From Bagarius yarrelli (Eukaryota; Chordata; Actinopteri; Siluriformes; Sisoridae): a DNA stretch of 64,000 nucleotides. Location of the stretch: assembly GCA_005784505.1 (NCBI GenBank), contig VCAZ01000284.1, positions 177,038 through 241,037 of the forward strand. The letters are read 5' to 3'. The position numbers and the translations under genes were made by a program. Position 1 is the first letter of the stretch. Every line of letters starts with the position of its first letter. The notes under the pieces are model-generated. The model made no database searches. It was not told the origin of the DNA and was given only the letters and a program-made list of their open reading frames with translations. Below are positions 37,014 to 49,169 of this stretch, one piece after another.

Positions 37014-37182
37014 ACTTTTACAGTATTTGGTAGACTTCCTTATCCAGAGCGACTTACATTTATCTTATTTATACAACTGAGCAATGGGGGGTTGAGAGCC
37101 TTTCTCAGGGGCCCAGTGGTGGTGACTTGGGGAGGCTGGGAATTGAACCCAGGTCCTCCAATTAGCAATCTAACACCTTAAG
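37014..37182 (-). mobile_element. SINE family A
   Basis: 'cagtatttggtagacttcct', 'tatccagagcgacttacatt', 'caatctaacaccttaagg'. It abuts a plus-strand SINE C. Confidence 0.85.
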
Positions 37183-37445
37183 GTTTGGTTAAGGTTGAGT
37201 TGGTTGGACTCAGAAACACCTGGGTGGGTCAAATGCCCCAGGTTAGGTGCTGAGTTGTTAATCTGAAGACCACTGAAGTCAAACACCCCCTGGGTTCAAG
37301 CCCCAACCCCTCTGGCTCCAAGGGGCAACCACTGTTGGGTCATAGCTGACCCTGCAAGACCCTTAACCCCTCCTGCTCCAGGGGCGCTGTATGCGACCGA
37401 TGCATTTCATGACCCCCAACTTACTACCCCATGTACTTGGGATAT
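37183..37445 (+). mobile_element. SINE family C, rearranged
   Basis: 'agttgttaatctgaagacca', 'ccctgggttcaagcccc', 'gcaagacccttaacccctcc' and 'tgctccaggggcgctgtatg', with internal duplications of the head and of the Leu-like 'cccctgg' segment. Confidence 0.65.
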
Positions 37446-37789
37446 GCGAATGAATTCATTGGCTACTGTACATGTACCTTGCACAATGAATTGAATATAA
37501 TTATACTATATACTTAACCACGACACTACCATTTCCCTGTCCAGTTAGGTGACCTTAAGGAATTTATATGTATTTATATATTCTGTGAAAGGTGTAGGAC
37601 CAAGAAATGTTCGTCCAATGAACATTTTCGGACAGAATATTATGATTTTCCTACCTGCTTGTCAACATATGTATTTGCATACCTCTGTGTGCCATGATGA
37701 GTCACGTCATCAGTGCGTTCATGTACTGCGGATAAAAGAGCTATACCAAAGCAGAGCGAAAACCTAAATTTATATGCTGGAGTCGACTA

Positions 37790-38290
37790 CAAAAGGTCTG
37801 AAAGATGACCCTACAGTTGCAGTATTTCTTTAGTGCGATTCGATTTTAGTGGGGATTCGGGTACTATTCTTAGGTTTAGTTTTTAAATCCTGTAGGTAAT
37901 TGTAGTATAAAGTTTTTCACCCGTGAATGTATTGTAGTACATGGCATATTGTAGTGGTGTAGCACAGTGGCTGCCGTGTCACAGTGGCTTCTATCTGGAA
38001 GATCAGGGTTCAATTCCCATCACCACCAAGACACCACTGCTGGGTCCATGAGGAAGGCCCTTAAACGCCAATTGCTCAGTTGTGTAAAAGAGATAAATGT
38101 ATGAAGCTCTGAATAAGAGCGTCTGCCAAATTCTATAAATGTGAACATATCAATGTTGTCTCTGGTCGTCTAGTCTGTGCGCTTTCATGCGTTCAGGAGG
38201 CGTGGCTTTGGACAGAGTTTTGCATGGAGAGTAGGATGTAAACTTTAAGTGCTATAAGGCTACAGTTAGCATTTTTTAAGACGTCTTATC
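37790..38290 (+). repeat. Dispersed repeat G, copy 2, interrupted by a SINE A
   Basis: Same ordered blocks as 10940-11195, with a SINE A at 37955-38155 and extra sequence between the blocks. Confidence 0.65.
37955..38155 (+). mobile_element. SINE family A nested in repeat G
   Basis: 'gggttcaattcccatcacca', 'ccaattgctcagttgtgtaa' and 'aataagagcgtctgccaaat'. The head is altered. Confidence 0.82.
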
Positions 38291-38299
38291 TAGTTTTTT

Positions 38300-39525
38300 T
38301 GAGGCTAGATTTATCAATAAAGTTAAAAAAACTACTTCGGGTGAATTAGTCCTTGAAATTTAATGTAGATGTGTCAAAACACCAGGCTAACACACTTGAC
38401 TATGTTTAACCGTTCAGCATATTGACTTAAAGCAATATGACATTTACATGCACATAAATCTGCCGTGCCCCCTCAGGACTCAATCATTCAGCTCTGTATA
38501 GAACATATACGCTTTTAAGCAATATTCCAGACATTCGTTTTATAAAAAAGCCGCCAGCAAAATATCTTAAAACCCCAGTTTATTACCTCCCTATAGAGCA
38601 ATTTGAAGCTACAACTATTTTGGGTTTTATAAAATGGTGATGCAAGAAATAAAATTAATTTTATTTCTATGTTAGTTTATGAGTAGTAAAAATAACTATA
38701 TATTCATCGTACAGTGAGAAGGAAAGTAGAAAACCTTATCATCACATCAACCTTCAATGTGAGTCATAACTGATTGTTTGACTAACTGCCTTTTAAGAAA
38801 ACAGTAAGTAAAAACTAAAACCTTAGTTTAGAAATCTTTAAGCCATTACAGGGATTTCCTTTTTTACATCTTGTCAAAAAATGGTTCTTTGTTGAACCCA
38901 CACAAGTTTAACATAACCTTTACCTTAACTAAACTCTTAAGGATTTAGTGATCAGATTTTGCATGAAAATTTGCAAAAACTTTTTTATTTCTGCCTAATT
39001 TAGTTTGCAGGACCTGTTTTTGCTGTATTCATTTAGTCAATGATTGAGATAATTGTTGAAAAACCAGTGACTATTACAGAACCACCCAGGCTATTGTAAG
39101 AATCAAGAGCAGAGAACACGTCTAAGACCAGGAATCTAAAATTCTAAGCCCACCTCAGGGAAAGTATCCCATTGCTCCATCTCTATTCTATAGCACTTAT
39201 CCTACCACTTAACAGTTGCGAAAGCCTACTGGAACCCGAAACCTCCTGTGACAGGGCTTAAATTAAAGCCAAGATGGAATTATGTTTACAGATTTATCTT
39301 ATAGATTAAGTCTCAGAAAGGTCTTGTTGTGCCTAAAACAGCAATGGATGACTGCTACTGGATTTTCACATATTTTTTTAGCAAAGGAATGTAGAAGCTT
39401 CCATACAGGATTCAAGGATGGGCAGCTGGTTAATCTGATACTTTAGGACAGTTCGCTTGAAGAACAATGCTTTTTCTTTTTCTTATTTGTAATCGCTGCG
39501 GTTTTTGATCTCTTAAGTCAGGAAG
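38300..39525. other. Intergenic DNA, nothing recognised
   Basis: No exon or named repeat recognised. Confidence 0.4.
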
Positions 39526-39526
39526 T

Positions 39527-39705
39527 CCAATCTCGGTCCTGGAGGGTTTTTTGATGCTGCGGTCCTGCAGAGTTTAGCTCCAACTTGCCTCAACACACCT
39601 ACCTGTAAGTTTAAAGTATACCCAGCAAGATCTTGATTAGTTGGTTCAGGTGTGTCTGATTAGTGTTGGAGCTAAACTATGCAGGAGTTTGGACACCCCG
39701 TCTTA
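39527..39705. mobile_element. Palindromic MITE-like element D, copy 1
   Basis: Begins 'tccaatctcggtcctggagg' and ends 'gcaggagtttggacacccc'. The subterminal 'tgcagagtttagctccaact' pairs with 'gttggagctaaactatgcag'. This is a common fish foldback family; class (probably hAT-type) is from memory of the family. Confidence 0.75.
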
Positions 39706-39889
39706 AGTGAAGACAATGCCTGGACCTGTTAAAACCAATTATATTATTCTTTTCTTTGATTTCACCTTTGAGGCTAAACTTGGATCACTTGGATTATGTA
39801 ATTAAAAAACTAAAAAATGAATCTGTCTGTAAGGTTTTATAAAGCGGAATGGTTTAAAGCTGGTTAGCTAAATCTAAAGCAAAATGGTA

Positions 39890-40130
39890 CAGATCAAGTT
39901 GTGGTAGAAACACACATTTGCTTAGCATTTTTTATACACTGTAGCATTAGGAATTCAGTACCTTTCCAGCATGACAATGCCTCTGTTTACAAAACCCCTG
40001 AGCCCAATCAGGACATGGTTGTTCTTGTTGAAGTGCAAAGAACCTTTGCTATAACCACGCTGAAAACATTCAGAATAAACTGAAATACCAGCTGCATCCA
40101 CATAACATTAGCGCCTGATTTTACTGATTA
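39890..40130 (+). mobile_element. Tc1-like transposase remnant
   Basis: A 60-codon frame reads FQHDNASVYKTPEPN, close to the QxDNxxxH-type catalytic Asp block of Tc1/mariner transposases. It ends with 'cataacattagcgcctga', typical of the family's 3' part. Confidence 0.6.
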
Positions 40131-40134
40131 TTTT

Positions 40135-41510
40135 TTTAAGTAAATATTCTTTATCTATTGGAAATCCTTTCCAACAGTGTGGAGATTATCATAGGAGTAA
40201 AGACTAAATCTGGAATAGTTTGTTCACATGTGGATGTGATTGTTAATGCTACATTTCAGTAAAATAACATATACTTTCCTGTTTATCCCAGAACAATGGC
40301 CCCCAAACAATATTTTCATGACTTTCCAGGTTGACTGTGCTAGAAACACAAACACTATAACAACCAGGGCCAAAGTCATGTCTGGCTTTGTCTGAGTTAA
40401 ATAAGAGATGCAGATGAATAGCATTTTGAACCACCGTCAAATAAGGCGCAGGAAAAAGTGTGCAAATGGGGTGATTACAGATAATTTAGTGATCATTTAT
40501 TAATCTTTGTTTGGAAAACTCTTAAACTCACAAACCCAAAAATCAGATAAGGTAAAAGTTACAGCTGTTCTCCAGTCTTCTGTTCAGCCAAAACCTTATT
40601 AAAAAGGAAATACCCAAACAAGCATTATAGACCATGACAAGGAGACCACTTGTCTCGCTCAATTTGCATGGATAATAATGCTCATTAATAATTATTTCTT
40701 TATTCTATATGTTTCCTTTTACAATGAAATCACCAACTTTACAAAATACACAGCAATGTAAATATTCTGCAACAGCATCATTAGTGGAATCTGGAATCCA
40801 TTGTTTAAAATAAACTTCAGCTTACTGCTTCGGTAGGAAATTCAGTCTTATCCAAATTCATGTCAAATCCTTTAGACTAAATGAGAAAGGAAAAGAAATG
40901 GCATCCAGATATAGGCATGTTTTAATTAGTTCATTACAGCAATACAATGACTGTTAGATGGCCCTAAAGTTTTACATAATCCTGTCAGAAATTCTCTATT
41001 ATTAAGAAAATATTTTCCATTATAATCCACATGTTCATATCTGAGTAATCCTGAAAGAGTTTTACATCATTTTACACCAATAGCCTTTACATTTATCAAA
41101 GTTCCTCACAACCCCATTCTCATTTGTCAGTTATAGAGGAAAATCTGCATTTCTACTGACACGGGATCTCACTGTGGCTCATGCTCAATGCTGACCAGGT
41201 CCTAAGAATCTAGGAAATAATGTAATTTAGGAATTTCATGAAAATCTCTAAAATATTTACAATAAATTCTGTAATGAAGCCAAAACAGTCTTTGTATATG
41301 TCATGCATACATTACAACAAAACCCTTTGCTATCAGAATTTCTAGATATGCCAGTCCAGTTATTTAGAGGAATCAGTACACGACGTCAGTGGTTATTTAA
41401 AGAAATTAAACACGTGTGTATGTAATACTTTGCCCAAATCTAATTATTTTCTGTTATAACACCGGTGAGACCTACTGATACCATGTATCGCTTAAATGTT
41501 ATCATTTCAT
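40135..41510. other. Intergenic DNA, nothing recognised
   Basis: No exon or named repeat recognised. Confidence 0.4.
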
Positions 41511-41516
41511 TGTCTA

Positions 41517-41836
41517 TCCATCCATCCATTTTCTATACCCGCTTATTCCCTATAAGCGGTCACGGGGATCTGCTGGAGACTATCGCAGCCGTCTCTGAAA
41601 GGGAGAAAATCTAAAGAGGCACACCCTGGACAGGTCGCTAGTCCATCACAGGGCCACACACACACTCACAATTTAGAATAGTTAATTAATGTTTTTGGAC
41701 TGGAAACCGGAAGTAAACCCACGCAAGCACAGGGAGAACATACAAACTCCACACAGAAAGACCCCTGCCCGAGAATCAAACCCAGGACCTTCTTGCTGTG
41801 GCCAGACCATCCTAACCACTAAACCACCAGGCTGCC
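41517..41836 (-). mobile_element. SINE family B, full length
   Basis: (CCAT)n end at 41517, 'tctatacccgcttattccct', 'gtccatcacagggccacaca', head 'ctaaaccaccaggctgcc'. Confidence 0.88.
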
Positions 41837-42109
41837 TTTTTTTCACTGTCTAATGCTAGATATTTGATTTTCACCTTCACATCTGATATCACAACCATCT
41901 GTCATGGCACACAACAGTGTACAATGTTAAAAAGCTGTAAAACAGATGCCTTTGGATTTAGTTTAAAGAAAGACATAATGTTCATGATGGCTTCTGTAAC
42001 ACTAATCATCATCAAAGACATGATGATTTGGAAAATATTCAAATAGACTCTGTCTTGATAAATCGCCTTTCTGTCTTTCTTAAGCGAAGTGTACGGCGGC
42101 CAGGGAGGT

Positions 42110-42890
42110 CAGCGGGCTGCAACTTAAGAAAACACGCATGCAGAAAAAAACCACCAACAAATTAAGAAAACATTTTCATCCGTTTGAGAACACATGTACT
42201 GCAAATCCTTACAACACAATCAAATACCAAAACATGCTGTCGGTAGCACAGGCAAGGTTTTTGCTTATTCTATTATTTCCATCGCATCATTTTTTAGTCT
42301 TTTGGGTATGAATACTCTGACAAATAAAACAATTTAACGGTGAAGTGATAAACAGGTCCCAAAAGACAAAGACCAAGACGATATCTCAAAACTAAAAACC
42401 AAACAGAATTCAAAAACTGGGAGGACAGGCAGACACAGTAAACACTTGCATAGTATGTTGCATAGTCAAGCAATACTTCGCAACGTGTGCCAGTAGAGGC
42501 TGGCTAAAGTAGCTAATAGCTAAAGTAGCCAGACAGGAAGTGATACCGGAAGTAAAATGTGGCAGCTAGTATTCTGGGGATGGTGCCTTCTGGTGGCAGG
42601 AGGGTGGAAATCATGACACGTCACTTTTTTGGGGTCTGTGCTAGTTACAGTGCTTTCTGTATTTGTTTGTACTGTAAGAATATGCATGTGTTTCTGTATT
42701 TGCACCATGTTTCTTTAGTTTCGAGCCTGTTTGTTTATTTGGTTTTATTGTAAGAATTTGCAGCACATTTGTGTATTTTTGTTAGTGTGTGAGGATTTGC
42801 AACACGCATTGTAAAACTGACGATGTTGACTTAATTTGTCGATGTTTTTTTTTTGTATTTGCATGTGTTTTCTACAATTGAGGCACCTTT
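42110..42890. repeat. Inverted minisatellite-like blocks
   Basis: Left block (about 42120-42245) has 'actgcaaatccttacaaca'; right block (about 42640-42890) has several 'ttgtaagaatttgcagcaca'-like units in the opposite sense. Between them lies mixed sequence with a CTGGTGGCAG motif. Family unknown. Confidence 0.45.
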
Positions 42891-43745
42891 TGTGGTGCCT
42901 TTTATGTGGCATAAAAAAAAAAGCATTGAAATTTGAAATGTTGCATAACCGTAGCCTAAAATCTTCTGTTTCAGTTATTACAGTGTCTGTTAAACATCCG
43001 TTAGGAAAAAGAGGAAAAGATCAAAGAAAAAAAGAAGGTATTGGATCATCACGGCACTTTTGTGGCAATGTCAATGTTATGAATTTGGGATAATGTCGTC
43101 ATACTACTGCATCGTTGTATCTCAGATGCTTAAGACTTTCCAAGGACATTTATGAGAATGTTTAGTTATCGATGATAGAAACAACGAACAAGAACAAGGT
43201 CGTCTTTGTTTTTGTGCCCGAGTAAAAAAAAAAGAAAAGAAAACCTTTCCGCAGGCTGTTCCAGGCATAAATTCAGTATTGAAAGCTGACCTCTTACTGT
43301 CAAACCATAAGGCAATGGTACTCAACTAAAAAACATTAATCGCAATTAATAAGCAGTCAAAATGCGAAGAGTTTCAGCTGTTGTCCATCCTCCCTGCTTA
43401 GCCAAAACAAGTCCTACCAAGCATGAAATATGGGATAGGATTTGGTCCGCTCCATTTACGTACATAATTATTCTCATTAATAATGCTTTGTTCATGCTGC
43501 ACCTCTAAACACACGTCTTTTGCAGTAAAATCCAATAGAAACATCGCAGGCATTCCAGGCATTAACAATTCATTGGTTCATTGTTTTTTAAGGAGTACAG
43601 CCTCATTCTATTACAGCATTCAGGTGCATTCTGTTCCGTTGCAACATTCCAAAGACAGAAAGACTAAAAGTGTCTTAAATTGTTCTTCACATTTATGGGA
43701 ATTTATAAAAAATAAATCTTTTTTCATAAACTATATGTCTTTGGA

Positions 43746-43943
43746 CCAGGGGTGGACAATCTCGGTCCTGGAGGGCCGGTGTCCTGTAAAGTTAAGCTCG
43801 AATTCAGTCTCAACACACCTAACTGTTAAGATTCAAGTATACCTTGCAAGATCTTGATTAGTTGGTTCAGGTGTGTTTGATTAGGGTTAGAGCTAAACTC
43901 TGCAGGACATCAGCCCTTTGGGACCGAGACTGGCCACCCTTAC
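43746..43943. mobile_element. Palindromic MITE-like element D, copy 2
   Basis: 'ggggtggacaatctcggtcc' at the left and 'gggaccgagactggccaccc' at the right, with 'gttagagctaaactctgcag' inside. The centre 'gcaagatcttgattagttgg' is shared with copy 1. Confidence 0.8.
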
Positions 43944-44172
43944 TTTGGACCATTGTTTCTTAACTTTTTTTTTTGTTTGAGACTTCCATTTTTTCCCCAA
44001 AAATATTTTAGGGCCTCCTTCACATTTATTTCATTGATATTACCGCTCTTGATATTTCCTGCATTTCGTGTTTCCGGTATTGCTAGCACTGCGACCCCAA
44101 TCAGCGTATCAGTGACGCTCGGCCATTTATTGGTTAACCAAAGGATTACAGATAAAATTAGCTAATGCTAAT

Positions 44173-44398
44173 TTGGGGAAGTGGTGGCTTAGAGGTTAAG
44201 GTGTTGGACTGCTACCAGAAAGACAGGGGTTTAATTTCCAGCAACAGAAAGACCGGGGTTCAATTCCCAGCACCACCAAGCCACCACCGTTGGGCCCCTG
44301 AGCAAGGCCCTTAACCCCCAATTGCTCAATTGTATAAAAGAGATAAATGTAAGTCACTCTGGATAAGAACATCTGCTAAATGTAATGCAATATAATCG
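44173..44398 (+). mobile_element. SINE family A, full length, with a duplicated B-box segment
   Basis: 'cagaaagacaggggtttaat' is followed by a second 'cagaaagaccggggttcaat'. The remainder is close to consensus: 'accaccaagccaccaccgtt', 'caaggcccttaacccccaat', 'aatgtaagtcactctggata'. Confidence 0.9.
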
Positions 44399-44639
44399 TC
44401 TCTTTCACTGCTCAACATTTTTTAAAATATGGTGCGACCCCCCACAGAGCTCGCTGTGGCCCCCTTGTGTGTTGGGACCCCTCTGTTGGGAACCCCTGCT
44501 TTAAAAAAAACCCTCATAAATGTGTCTTTCCCATGCTATTATTACAAATTTGGAAGCACACAGTTAATCAAGAATGTTTTGGTATGTTTGATTGGACAAA
44601 CTGTCCAAGCTGTCCAAGCTGTCCAAGTGGGAAAATAAT

Positions 44640-44765
44640 GTGTAATTCTTGGTGTGGAAGAACTTGAGTGTTCTGCACTAAGTTCGACCTGGAATGCTGG
44701 TTGCACCCCAAACCTCCTTAACCAACATTAATCATTAGTAGGTCCCAATATTGAACATTTTATTT
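44640..44765 (+). mobile_element. Tc1-like fragment
   Basis: 'ggtgtggaagaacttgagtg', 'ttctgcactaagttcgacct' and 'gtaggtcccaatattgaaca' align with the plus-oriented copy at 13.8-14.1 kb. Confidence 0.5.
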
Positions 44766-45834
44766 TTAAAAAAAAAAGATCTTTACAAAGTCTGAATAAA
44801 TCTGAAAAAGATATTTAGTAAAAAGTTTCAGTTAAAAAACAGACACTTGGATTAGTTTTTTGAGATATATTAATTTTATCTTCTGTTACACTGTTGAACA
44901 TTAAAGCCTCTGTAATGTGGAAAGCATTTTCCTACACCTGACCTCTGGCTTTGATAAATCACCTCTTTTTCTCAAGAGAAAAACCAAATGTAATGTGAGT
45001 GTAGCCAATGCTTTGCTGTTCCTCGAGCTCCAACAATTACACTGCCAGTAGACGAGGGTAAATGAGAAAGGAACGACAGAGTTAGCGAATGAGCAAGAGA
45101 AGTTTCCATCATCGCAGCGCTTCTGTGGCTCCTTAAACATCTAGTATTACAAATGTGGCTGAGTGTGGTAATGCTACTGCAATGGCCTATCTCAGCCGTT
45201 TCTGCCTAATTTCCAGCCAGCACGCATTCATTTCATCCTTATAATACAGCAGGGGTGCTGAGAGCGGAGACAAGACCTGAACCACTGACCAGGTTCAACT
45301 CTGAGGGTTACGACTGGTGCTGGAAAGATCATCAGTAACATAGATCATCCTGGATCAGTTTTCTGCTGGCTAAAAAGGTAAAATTTGGATTAGCCTGGTT
45401 TACCTTGGGAATAGCTTGTGGGAAAGTTCCACAAGTGTTTGCATGTGTTTCCATGATCTTCTTCAAAAAGAAAAAAATGAGTGTAACCTCAGCCAGACTG
45501 TGTCTCATCATTGGGCTTTGAGGACTACTACTTTATGTGGTAAAGTGAGAACTTCGGAAGCAACTGCGCCGATGTTTCGACTGACATCACGAAAAAGCTC
45601 AAGGTGTGTTCTAGGCCTAAGCTAAATAGTGGTTTACTCAGTTATGCTGAAGGTGGCGTGGCGGATGGGCCGGATCTAGAACTACACAATAATTTTTACA
45701 CAACAATACACTTAATAATCCATATCTTTCCCTTTCTCTCTCTCTTAGGGGGTGGGTTAACTTGCCCCTAAAATCCTGTCTTTTTCCTTGATGGACTGGG
45801 AAATGTTCTCCAAGGCTACATTGTACATTGTACA

Positions 45835-46095
45835 TTGCATTTGATGACCATCACCATAAGATGTAATGAACAAAAACATGCGGTTCTCCCAGATGAGGAC
45901 GAGTTCCCTTTTGAGTCTGGTTCTTCTCAAAGTTTCTTCCTACTTTATCTCACTGAATTTTTACTCCACCTGAGTCCCTTATTAGGGACAAACTTACACT
46001 TTTTCACTGGTACTGCATTCTATGTGAAGGTGCTTTGAGACAATGTCTGCTGTTAAAAGTGGTATACAAATAAAAATGAAATTGGAATTGATTTA
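45835..46095 (+). mobile_element. Dispersed repeat E, plus orientation
   Basis: 'tctggttcttctcaaagttt', 'cttcctactttatctcac' and the end 'ggtgctttgagacaatgtct' to 'gtggtatacaaataaaaatg' match a common fish repeat, inverse of 21672-21905. Confidence 0.65.
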
Positions 46096-46099
46096 TTTA

Positions 46100-47010
46100 A
46101 GTGTCACTGGACAAGATAAGGGTAAAAGTTGAAGGCTACTGTTTAAAATCTGGGTCGCAACCTTCGTTTTAACCTTTTAAATGCTTGTAGAAAACTGTTT
46201 TATTAAGTAAAACCAATAATAAAACATTAAAGTTGACCTTTTTTGACCCTATTCTATATAAATGTCAGCAGGAGGCAGAGGGTTAGTTCTTCCCAGCAGG
46301 ATGCTGGTAAAGCGAAAAAGTTAGGATGATTCTAAGGGCCCACACACTTTAAGGATCCCCAAAACTCTGTTTTATTAGTAGTAACAGTACTAGCAGTAAT
46401 AAAACCGAAATGATTTCATAGGCCCAAAATTTTTAGCGGCATCCCTGCTTCTCAGTCTGGCATGTAAATAGAGGATATTTTTCTTCGGTACTGGGTAAAC
46501 TCGTGGTCAGTAGGCATTGCTGAACCATGAAATTCTCAGCTCAGAACCAGTCCATAAAATGGTCTTAAGAAGAGATTTAAACAGAGGTCATAATGTCTGC
46601 TTGGCAAAGTTCTACAAGAGCATGTTTGCCACCAAGTGGTGGATGGGGGATTAACCATCCATGAATAAGCTGTTGCTTTTGCATTGTTTATAATGTCTGA
46701 ATTAAAGACAAATGCTGACTTGTAAATCATTTCCTCATTGCTGCTGGTGAGGAACAGAAGGTGTGTGGGGGTCTTTTTTTGGTAAATTTCTTACTGCCCA
46801 AATGAGATGACCAAAATAATGCAGTTTTGTTCCAATCCTTCTCAAGTTATAAGATGTAATAACAATTAATTTCTGAATTTTATTGAATAAATTTGGCATT
46901 GCTAGGAGTCAGACAATGACAAGTATTGTCCTATGGCTTACAAACATTTGGCCTGTCAGATGTGTGTATTTGGCAGCTGGAAGATGGATATGACCAGAGG
47001 TCCTATTCTC
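46100..47010. other. Intergenic DNA, nothing recognised
   Basis: No exon or named repeat recognised. Confidence 0.4.
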
Positions 47011-47014
47011 TAAA

Positions 47015-47050
47015 CCCCCCACCCCCCCCCCCACCCCCCCCCCCCCCCCC
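47015..47050. repeat. Poly-C tract C6-A-C11-A-C17
   Basis: 36 bp, only two adenines. The minus strand is G-rich and could form a G-quadruplex. Confidence 0.95.
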
Positions 47051-47816
47051 GAAGTGGAGCTTAGATACTGGGCTTTGTGTACAGTAACTTTAGACTTGAT
47101 CGTGTAAATATGCACGATACGTTCACATCAGACGTTAGTCATCGGAGATGTGTTTGATTTGAGAGCAGGGCTTACGCTATAAGCTGCGTGTTTTCCTCCT
47201 CCAACCTTCATGTTTATGTTCCCATGACTTCCAACTCACTACAGAGGTTAGCTAAGTGTCGTGTTTATTCAAGCTGCTGTGTTTTGATGCAAGCATGTTT
47301 CTACGGTGATTTATTACAAGATAAAAAAACCCATAGCTCACTTCAGAGGAATGCTGTATCTGGGGATCAATAGATTTTTTTTTAGCTGTTTAATAAAGAC
47401 TCTACGCCATCTAGTGCCGCAGTGATCTTATTACTTTCAGACCTGGCAATTATTAGATGTTAATCATCAGCAGTTAAAGACAATGAGAACCACTTACACA
47501 GATGATTCAGACAATCTGATCTGCCGTACTGCAGTGAATAAAAAGGCAGGAATTTGTTTCTTTTTGTTGTATCATCAGCCATGTGTTACATGGGGGAAAT
47601 TGTTGTTGTTGAAAGAATTACCTGTGAAAAAATGTATTGTGACATGACGTAAAGTGGAGATGATACTGTTACCACCACAGGTTTCATTATGTTCTTATTA
47701 CAATCATTTCAACCACATTCTACTATTTGTTTTCATTGAAGAACCACGTTTCACATTTTAACTCTTTTTCACAGCACAGCACACTGGCATCGTATGTTTC
47801 TTGTTATAGAAACCGA

Positions 47817-48001
47817 CTTCATTTATTTCATCTTCTATACCCGCTTATTTCCTAATTCGGGGTCACAGGGATCTGCTGGAGTCTATCCCAGCTGTCTCTG
47901 AAAGGGCGAAAGGCAGAAGGGGTACACCCTGCCCAGGAATCAAACCCAGGCCTTCTTGCTATGAGGCAACAGCACTAACCACTAAGCCACCGTGCTGCCA
48001 T
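47817..48001 (-). mobile_element. SINE family B with a large internal deletion
   Basis: 3' part 'cttctatacccgcttatttc' to 'aggggtacaccctg' is joined straight to 'cccaggaatcaaacccaggc' and the head 'actaagccaccgtgctgcc'. Confidence 0.85.
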
Positions 48002-48112
48002 GGAAACTGCCTTATTGTTTTCTTTTTAATCAGTATAAAACAACTGAATGATTTTATCAGCTTAGGTCAGATTCTAAAACTAGTCAAGACTCGGTTGCTT
48101 TTTAATGTGAGT

Positions 48113-48119
48113 TTTATTA

Positions 48120-48167
<48 letters not shown>
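48113..48167. repeat. (ATT)n/(ATTT)n compound microsatellite
   Basis: About six ATT units then seven ATTT units. Confidence 0.92.
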
Positions 48168-48507
48168 ACTCTGTTTGGACCAAACCTGACCGTCCCCACC
48201 ATCCCCTAAGACACAAGATCAGTCCGCCTCAAGACTTTTCTCTGTTTCTGGCATCAATATAGTGGAATAAACTGGAATAAATCTATCAATTTCAGAATAT
48301 CTAAGTCACTAAATGTTTTTAAGAGATGGTTGAAGACCAACCGTGTTTAAGATACCTGCATTTGACATTTAAAATGTCTTGAATAAAAGATTGCTCTTTT
48401 GTTACACTTGTTATAATCTAGTATAGCAGTATTTATCTGTTCAGTAATGAACAAACCTTTTCACAAAAACCTCTTTTTTATTCATCTTCTATACCGACTG
48501 AGAGAGT

Positions 48508-48707
48508 GGAGGGAGATGGTAGTGCAGTGGTTAAGGTGTTGGACTGCTAACTGAAAGATTGGGCTTTGATTCCCACCAACACCAAGTTGCCACCACTGTG
48601 TGCCCCTGAGCAAGACCTTCAACCCTCAATTGCTCAGTTCTATAAAAGAGATGAATGTGGGTCGCTCTGAATAAGGGCTTCTGGCAAATGCTGTTAATGT
48701 AAATGTT
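48508..48707 (+). mobile_element. SINE family A, next to a short SINE B end
   Basis: 'gtgcagtggttaaggtgttg', 'ttgctcagttctataaaaga', 'gcaaatgctgttaatgtaaa'. Just upstream, 'attcatcttctataccgact' (48481-48500) is a SINE B terminus, suggesting insertion into one. Confidence 0.87.
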
Positions 48708-48923
48708 CTGAACGTTGTTGTGAAGTGGTGAACCGGACCCCATTCTTGCCTATTGAACGACTGAGCTATTCAGGGATCCACCTTTTATACCCAATCATAA
48801 CAATTATCCATTTCCAATTAACTTGTTCACCTATGAAATGTTCCAAATAGGTGTTTTGGGAGCATTCAACAACTTTCCCAGTCTTTTGTTGCCCCTGTCC
48901 CAGATCTTTTGTGTGACATGTTT

Positions 48924-49167
48924 CAGGCTGTTGCCTTACATTAAGAAGGCCTGGGTTCGACTCCCACACAAGGGCCTTTCTGTGTGAAGTTTGCATGTAT
49001 GTTGGGTTGATTGGTGAGTCTAAATTGCCCATAGGAGTGAGTGTGCGTGTCTGTGGCCCTGTGATGGACTGGTGACCTGTCCATGGTTTACCCCTCCTGT
49101 CCTTTCAGCGAATGAAGGAATTAGGGATTAAGTGGGTATAGAAGATGAATGAATGAATGGATGAAAA
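48924..49167 (+). mobile_element. SINE family B
   Basis: 'caggctgttgccttacatta', 'gggttcgactccca', 'tgtggccctgtgatggactg' and a (GAAT)n tail; part of the module before the tail is deleted. Confidence 0.85.
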
Positions 49168-49169
49168 TT

